A DNA stretch of 64,000 nucleotides, from assembly GCF_900142915.1 (NCBI RefSeq), contig NZ_FRCM01000002.1, positions 248,001 through 312,000 on the forward strand. The letters are read 5' to 3'. The notes beneath the pieces were generated by a model. The model worked only from the letters and a program-made list of their open reading frames with translations, ran no database searches and was not told the origin of the DNA. Positions 59,716 to 64,000 of this stretch are shown piece by piece (position 1 is the stretch's first letter; every line of letters begins with the position of its first letter). Source of the stretch: Mucilaginibacter sp. OK098 (GTDB lineage: Bacteria > Bacteroidota > Bacteroidia > Sphingobacteriales > Sphingobacteriaceae). A program made the position numbers and the translations under genes.

Positions 59716-61404
59716 CTAACCATTTGCTTTTTCCTTACCTAATAAACTATGCTTGTAGCTGTAAGTAAAGTATATCACCAGGCCAATAACCAGCCAAATT
59801 AAAAACCGCAGCCAGTTGGTATATCCTAACTCTGTCATTAAATAAAAACAACTAAGTAAGCCAAGTACCGGTATTAATGAAAGGTTTTTAACAAAAGACA
59901 TTACCGCAAGTACAGCTGATAAAATAATGAACAGGAAGAATGGAAAATTTTCATGTGCATTCTTACCGGTAAACATGCTTAATATATGATCCTTTAAAAA
60001 ATAAGCACCAATTATAAGCACCGCAGGAACAATCCATTTTGAATTGATATATGGCAGGTGGAAACGCCCTTTTTTCGCAGCTTCACGCGGCAATAATAAT
60101 ACACCACCACAAACCAATACGAATGCAAACAGGGTACCAATACTGGTTAAATCGGTAACCTCGGTAAGGTTCATGAATAAAGCCGGTATGGCAACCACAA
60201 AACCGGTTACTATGGTAGCAAATGATGGCGTATGATATTTTGGATGGATCCTTGAAAAAGCTTTTGGTAATAAACCGTCGCGGCTCATGCTCATCCAGAT
60301 ACGCGGCTGGCCTAACTGGAATATCAACAACACACTGGCTGTAGCAATAACGGCGCTAAAAGATATAATCCCGCTCAGTGCAGTTAAATGCAATTTGGTA
60401 AATACGTAAGCTAACGGATCGCCAACTGCAAGTTCCTTGTAACTTACCATACCGGTAAGCACCAGGGCAATCAATATGTATAATACGGTACAAATAATCA
60501 GGGAGTAGATCATCCCGCGCGGCAGATCGCGCTGTGGGCTTTGACATTCTTCGGCCGTGGTTGATATCGCATCAAAGCCTATATAAGCAAAAAACACGCC
60601 CGACACCCCCTTCATCACGCCACCAAATCCATTAGGCATAAATGGGTGCCAGTTTGCAGGCGTAACGTAAAAAAAGCCTACTGCAATTACCACAAGAACA
60701 ATGGCTATCTTTAAAAACACCATTGCGTTGGTAGCTTTCTTTGTTTCGCGGATGCCGATGTAAACAAGGTAAGTAATAATAACTACGATAAGCAATGCCG
60801 GTAAATTGGCAATTAATTTCACCCCGCCAATGCCAGGAGCGTTGCTCCATGCAAGTGCACCCTGTTTTATGGTGTCGGTTATTTCGGCAGTATGATTTTT
60901 TATGGCTTCATGCGCCTTAAATGCCGTAAAATAATCCATGGTAAGGTATTCCGGCATGTGGATATGAAAACCTTCTAAAAGGTTAACAAAATAGGTGCTC
61001 CATGATATGGCCACCGCTATATTACCTATAGCATATTCCATTAGCAGGTCCCACCCTATTATCCAGGCTATCAGTTCACCAAATGATGCATATGCATAGG
61101 TATAAGCGCTACCTGCAACAGGGATTCGTGATGCAAATTCAGCATAGCATAATGCAGAAAAACCGCAGGTAACAGCGGTTAATACAAATAATATGGTTAC
61201 GCCCGGGCCGCCGTTAAAAGAGGCCAGCCCTATTGTTGAAAAGATCCCCGCCCCTACAACAGCGGCAATCCCCATCAGGGTAAGATCCTTTACATTTAAT
61301 TCTTTTTTCAGATGTGAGCCTGAATGTTCGGCATCACTAAATCCGCTGGCAACGTCAGCTAATATTTTATGAATATTTTTTTTACGGAATATACTCTTCG
61401 ACAT
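59716..61404 (-). CDS. APC-family amino acid permease
   Basis: 562 aa, about 12-14 membrane segments. APC motifs: LMGIAAVVGAGIFSTIGLAS, CYAEFASRIPVAGSAYTYAY, ISWSTYF and FFAYIGFDAISTTAEECQSPQRDLP. It resembles the YfnA/CAT-type cationic or branched amino acid permeases. Substrate cannot be read. Starts 45 bp from the divergent PAP2 gene. Confidence 0.93.
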   Translation of the reverse strand: MSKSIFRKKNIHKILADVASGFSDAEHSGSHLKKELNVKDLTLMGIAAVVGAGIFSTIGLASFNGGPGVTILFVLTAVTCGFSALCYAEFASRIPVAGSAYTYAYASFGELIAWIIGWDLLMEYAIGNIAVAISWSTYFVNLLEGFHIHMPEYLTMDYFTAFKAHEAIKNHTAEITDTIKQGALAWSNAPGIGGVKLIANLPALLIVVIITYLVYIGIRETKKATNAMVFLKIAIVLVVIAVGFFYVTPANWHPFMPNGFGGVMKGVSGVFFAYIGFDAISTTAEECQSPQRDLPRGMIYSLIICTVLYILIALVLTGMVSYKELAVGDPLAYVFTKLHLTALSGIISFSAVIATASVLLIFQLGQPRIWMSMSRDGLLPKAFSRIHPKYHTPSFATIVTGFVVAIPALFMNLTEVTDLTSIGTLFAFVLVCGGVLLLPREAAKKGRFHLPYINSKWIVPAVLIIGAYFLKDHILSMFTGKNAHENFPFFLFIILSAVLAVMSFVKNLSLIPVLGLLSCFYLMTELGYTNWLRFLIWLVIGLVIYFTYSYKHSLLGKEKANG

Positions 61405-61470
61405 TCGTTTGAATAATTTTGATCAGCAATTGTAAACATAACCATTTTTTTGGATTCAATAAGTATATGC

Positions 61471-61478
61471 TTACTTTG
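61471..61478 (+). promoter_or_regulatory. near-consensus -7 box of PAP2 copy 2
   Basis: TTACTTTG (one base off TAnnTTTG), 4 nt before the ATG at 61483. Supports that start and a leaderless message. Confidence 0.45.
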
Positions 61479-61482
61479 CACG

Positions 61483-62157
61483 ATGAATATAGGAATAAAT
61501 GATGTTTTAAAACAGATAAGGCTATTTTTTATCCTTTATGTCATCCTGCTTTGCGCCTGTTTAGTAATTAAGGTGATGTTTAGCAAAGAGGCTATATACT
61601 TTGCAGTAAACAACAGGCACTGCTCATTTGCCGATCAAATTGCACCCTATGTTACCGATCTGGGAAACGGCTGGACTGCAATTATTTTATCGGTCGCCAT
61701 AATTTTATTCAACTATCGTAAGGCATTTTTAATGGCAAGCAGTTATGCAATAACCTCATTACTGGCCCAGGTAGTAAAATATATTTTTGATGCCCCCCGC
61801 CCTACTTTATATTTTAAGGATAAGCTAAACCTGATACATTTAGTTAAAGGAGTTGATATACTCAGGTTTCATAGCTTTCCATCAGGCCACACGGTAACTG
61901 CATTTTCTGCAGCGGTGGTTATTACCTATCTAACTAAAAATAAAAATTGGGGGATCTTATTGCTGGTTGTTGCTGTAGCCGTAGGATATTCGCGCATGTA
62001 TCTGAGCCAGCATTTTTTTGAGGATGTTACAGCAGGATCTGTACTGGGAGTAGTAATAACTGTTTGCTGGATAAGTTATATCGACAGCAAACAGTTTTTA
62101 CATACTTCTAAATGGAATAATGGACTTTTAAGAAAATCATTGGTCACTCGTCATTAA
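61483..62157 (+). CDS. PAP2-family phosphatase (copy 2)
   Basis: 224 aa from the ATG at 61483 (start MNIGINDVLK). A TTG at 61450 is in frame but has no promoter support. Motifs: KYIFDAPRPTLYFKD, HSFPSGHTVTAF and RMYLSQHFFEDVTAG, the full PAP2 signature, plus about six membrane segments. Likely a lipid phosphatase. The last six codons (SLVTRH) are encoded by a CATTGGTCATTAGT-type word repeat that enters the coding region. Confidence 0.9.
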   Translation: MNIGINDVLKQIRLFFILYVILLCACLVIKVMFSKEAIYFAVNNRHCSFADQIAPYVTDLGNGWTAIILSVAIILFNYRKAFLMASSYAITSLLAQVVKYIFDAPRPTLYFKDKLNLIHLVKGVDILRFHSFPSGHTVTAFSAAVVITYLTKNKNWGILLLVVAVAVGYSRMYLSQHFFEDVTAGSVLGVVITVCWISYIDSKQFLHTSKWNNGLLRKSLVTRH

Positions 62158-62166
62158 TCATTGGTA
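62138..62166. repeat. word-repeat single arm, CATTGGTCATTAGT family, inside gene end
   Basis: TCATTGGTCACTCGTCATTA followed by ATCATTGGTATT. It covers the PAP2 stop codon (62155-62157). Confidence 0.75.
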
Positions 62167-62225
62167 TTATTTCCTGTTTAAAACAATGCTTATAAAAGCT
62201 ATTGCACCAATAACCGATTATCTGT

Positions 62226-62888
62226 TTAACTTAAAGTAAGCTTCTTTCTTCTCCTAACCACGGTAACTATTACCAGTACTATAACAAAGGCCGCACCGCC
62301 AAATATTGCTATTTTAACAGGTGATGACAACCCTTTTGCGTTTGACAAATATTGATCATTACGCTGTAGCTCAGGTGACAGGCGGATAGATGAAGCATAG
62401 GAATTATATTCAGCCTTTACAATGTCTTTTCTCTCGTCAGGGTACACATATTCAAATGTGTAGGTTGCATCCTGTGTGTAAAGCAATGTAAAATTTATCA
62501 GCTGGATGTTACCGTTACCATCATCATTTTTTAAAGTAAATACCTTTGCCTTTAATGTTCCAACTGTAGTATCTCTAACATGCTGAGCGCTGCTGCCAGC
62601 GCCGGATTGGCCTTCAATGCTGCTGATATATTTTTTCAATACTGCATTAAGGTCATTTTCTTTTTTTAGCGGCGTGTTATTTTTTTCATTAGGCGCCACA
62701 ATAACAGTCATATAACCATATAGTGCATTAGCAGAATATATATGCTGGCCAAGGGTATCTTTTTTCTGGAAGCCAACCGGCAACGAAACGGTTACCAGGC
62801 TATCAATTTTTACAGGCTTAAGTGCGGTTTGGCTGAATGCCGTTATAACATATAATATAAGGGCGAAACTTAATAGTATCTTTTTCAT
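62226..62888 (-). CDS. hypothetical protein with signal peptide and C-terminal anchor
   Basis: 220 aa. Signal peptide (YVITAFSQ). Extracytoplasmic mid-region of about 160 residues with VTVSLPVGFQKKDTLGQHIY and YTFEYVYPDERKDIVKAEY. A single membrane helix near the end (VKIAIFGGAAFVIVLVIVTV) is followed by RRRKKLTLS in the cytoplasm. I do not recognise a family. Divergent from the next gene with a 249-bp spacer. Confidence 0.75.
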   Translation of the reverse strand: MKKILLSFALILYVITAFSQTALKPVKIDSLVTVSLPVGFQKKDTLGQHIYSANALYGYMTVIVAPNEKNNTPLKKENDLNAVLKKYISSIEGQSGAGSSAQHVRDTTVGTLKAKVFTLKNDDGNGNIQLINFTLLYTQDATYTFEYVYPDERKDIVKAEYNSYASSIRLSPELQRNDQYLSNAKGLSSPVKIAIFGGAAFVIVLVIVTVVRRRKKLTLS

Positions 62889-63117
62889 ACCTTATTAAAC
62901 TATAAAAACTTCAATTAGTTTTAATTATAGGTATCATGTATTTTATGTTATGATATTTTTGTGACATATTATGGTATTTTTCAGTTAGTTATGACATATA
63001 ATACTAATTAACCTTATTTAGTTAGTTTAAACAATACGTTAAAAATGATCATGCGTATTAAAATTTTCATAGTTAATTGGTGCTTATAAATAAGATTTAA
63101 GAAACACATTCAGCTAA

Positions 63118-63125
63118 TATTTTTG
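63118..63125 (+). promoter_or_regulatory. TAnnTTTG -7 box before 63138
   Basis: TATTTTTG, 12 nt before the ATG. It overlaps a TTG that would otherwise be an alternative start. Confidence 0.5.
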
Positions 63126-63137
63126 CAACCCATTGAA

Positions 63138-63473
63138 ATGAAAAATATAAAAAAAGCCTTACTTACAATTTTACTTGTAATGCCATTAACGGTTTTTGCT
63201 CACGGAGAGGAGGTGTTGTACACAATTTTCATTCAAATCATTTCAATTGTCGTATTTTTAATAATCCTAGCTTTTATCACATTGAACTTAAAGCAAAAAT
63301 CAATTCTTTCAGGAGTTTATTTCTTTACGGTGATTATCGTCTTTGGTTCTACCAGCTCAATACCTTATCAGAACAATATGAGCACAATAAATTTCGCCAT
63401 TGCGTTTATCCCAGGAATAGTTGGCCTAATGACATACTTCCTGCTGAAACTAAATTCAAAAAACATCAAATAA
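63138..63473 (+). CDS. hypothetical small membrane protein
   Basis: 111 aa from the ATG at 63138. A TTG at 63123 lies inside the promoter box and is rejected. Signal-like start (LTILLVMPLTVFAHGEE) and three further hydrophobic segments. Family not recognised. Convergent with the DUF2306 gene, ends 6 bp away. Confidence 0.7.
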   Translation: MKNIKKALLTILLVMPLTVFAHGEEVLYTIFIQIISIVVFLIILAFITLNLKQKSILSGVYFFTVIIVFGSTSSIPYQNNMSTINFAIAFIPGIVGLMTYFLLKLNSKNIK

Positions 63474-63479
63474 AAACAT

Positions 63480-64000
63480 TTATAGCCTATTCTGCCTTGT
63501 ATAATTTATCCAAACTTCTGCCGCTACAAGATGAATGGTAAAGCCAAGCCAAAACGCAATGCCGAAAAACTCATGCGGCGAAAGGTGTGAAAAGGCGAAA
63601 AACATGCCTACTATCGGGCGCACAGTGGCAATTGCAAATCCTATAGCAAACATCCGGATCATCCATTCCCGGTGGAGCGCTACTTCACGTCGCCGGATGT
63701 GATAAAAGGACTTGATCAACGAGAATAAAAAGATGCTTGCGAAAACCACCGTAGCTACCGACTCATTAGCACCACCGATTGCCATTTTAAAGCTCATAAC
63801 CAAAGCAGTGATCCCTATTATTAACCCTAAAACAACTAAAACGCGCCCGGATAAACGATGAAACCAAAGGTAGTTCAAACGAATTTTCGGCACGAATTGC
63901 AATGGGGCCAGGATCATAAACAATGATCCTGGAATAATATGAATAAAAGTTAAAACCGGGTGCGCCAAAGTGCTGTCAAACGTTCCAAATTTTGGATTAA
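63480..64000 (-). CDS. DUF2306 membrane protein, 5' end beyond the window
   Basis: At least 173 residues, incomplete at its N-terminus. The frame is open through position 64000; the codons before the TTG at 63968 encode NPKFGTFDSTLAHPVLTF, which fits the family, so the TTG is not the start. DUF2306 features are HIIPGSLFMILAPLQFVPKI, FHRLSGRVLV and HREWMIRMFAIGFAIATVRP. Several membrane helices with conserved His residues. Function unknown; redox or heme binding has been suggested only by the His pattern. Confidence 0.85.
   Translation of the reverse strand, partial: NPKFGTFDSTLAHPVLTFIHIIPGSLFMILAPLQFVPKIRLNYLWFHRLSGRVLVVLGLIIGITALVMSFKMAIGGANESVATVVFASIFLFSLIKSFYHIRRREVALHREWMIRMFAIGFAIATVRPIVGMFFAFSHLSPHEFFGIAFWLGFTIHLVAAEVWINYTRQNRL

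Noticed and set aside
61450..61482. TTG start of the second PAP2 gene
   Set aside because: It lies upstream of the promoter-like box; the ATG at 61483 fits better.
1..64000. tRNA, rRNA, prophage or insertion sequence genes
   Set aside because: I looked in all gaps and found no cloverleaf, ribosomal RNA motif, transposase, integrase or phage gene.

Overview
The window reads as a chromosomal segment of a Bacteroidota bacterium, most likely family Sphingobacteriaceae (Mucilaginibacter/Pedobacter-like). The evidence is the gene content (T9SS and gliding genes porT, gldFG and gldA, a type A sorting domain, DUF6089, DUF4230, SemiSWEET, a MenG/UbiE-PorT pair), near absence of Shine-Dalgarno sequences, and promoters of the Bacteroidota type (TTTG, about 19 nt, TAnnTTTG). 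I see no rRNA, tRNA, CRISPR array, prophage or intact insertion sequence. Genus is inference. Layout: 1-3163 carries nuoH-I-J-K on the minus strand followed by a small TonB-plug-like protein. 3197-4676 is a plus-strand membrane-protein gene bracketed by inverted word repeats. 4677-14397 is the conserved envelope cluster murI, two skp/ompH genes, bamA, uppS, exbD, a DUF6089 barrel, nadK, a CBS protein and an alpha/beta hydrolase. 14594-17790 has yqeY, an SDR, porT and ubiE/menG. 17790-18803 is a 1-kb non-coding stretch full of inverted repeats. 18803-22796 has a Gfo/Idh/MocA oxidoreductase with a DUF1080 hydrolase, a VOC protein, engB and an OsmC protein. 23034-26552 has three paralogous small outer-membrane barrels with a DUF4230 protein and a START protein. 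26654-34768 holds a fused gldF-gldG gene, dnaN, two DUF4397 lipoproteins, DedA, TMEM175, a zinc phospholipase C-like protein and rpsT. 34972-42466 holds a TPR histidine kinase, a fourth barrel, gldA, trxA, a DUF58 protein and a two-component system. 42677-48165 is a GH130/glycosyltransferase locus. 48598-56097 holds a class III aminotransferase, an ECF sigma regulon, bcp, an M23 peptidase, an FAH hydrolase, an orphan antitoxin, a GxxExxY protein and a T9SS C-terminal-domain protein. 56290-64000 holds kup, two PAP2 phosphatases, SemiSWEET, an APC permease and small membrane proteins. The most unusual signal lies between genes. Many intergenic spaces hold hairpin-like elements whose two arms are each built from imperfect tandem copies of one short word. 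At least eight unrelated words are used (for example TTGATTAAGTTG, CATTGGTCATTAGT, AGAGATTAGTGG, GTTGTAAGGGTTG, GTCCGAAAGTCC, AGCAACACTAAC). Several begin exactly at, or even supply, the stop codon of a gene, and one pair of arms brackets a whole gene. A separate 296-bp triple-nested inverted repeat lies at 18187-18482. A second signal is that six genes have a perfect TAnnTTTG box only 3-7 nt before the start codon (a seventh is a near match), which predicts leaderless or nearly leaderless mRNAs and was used here to fix several starts.
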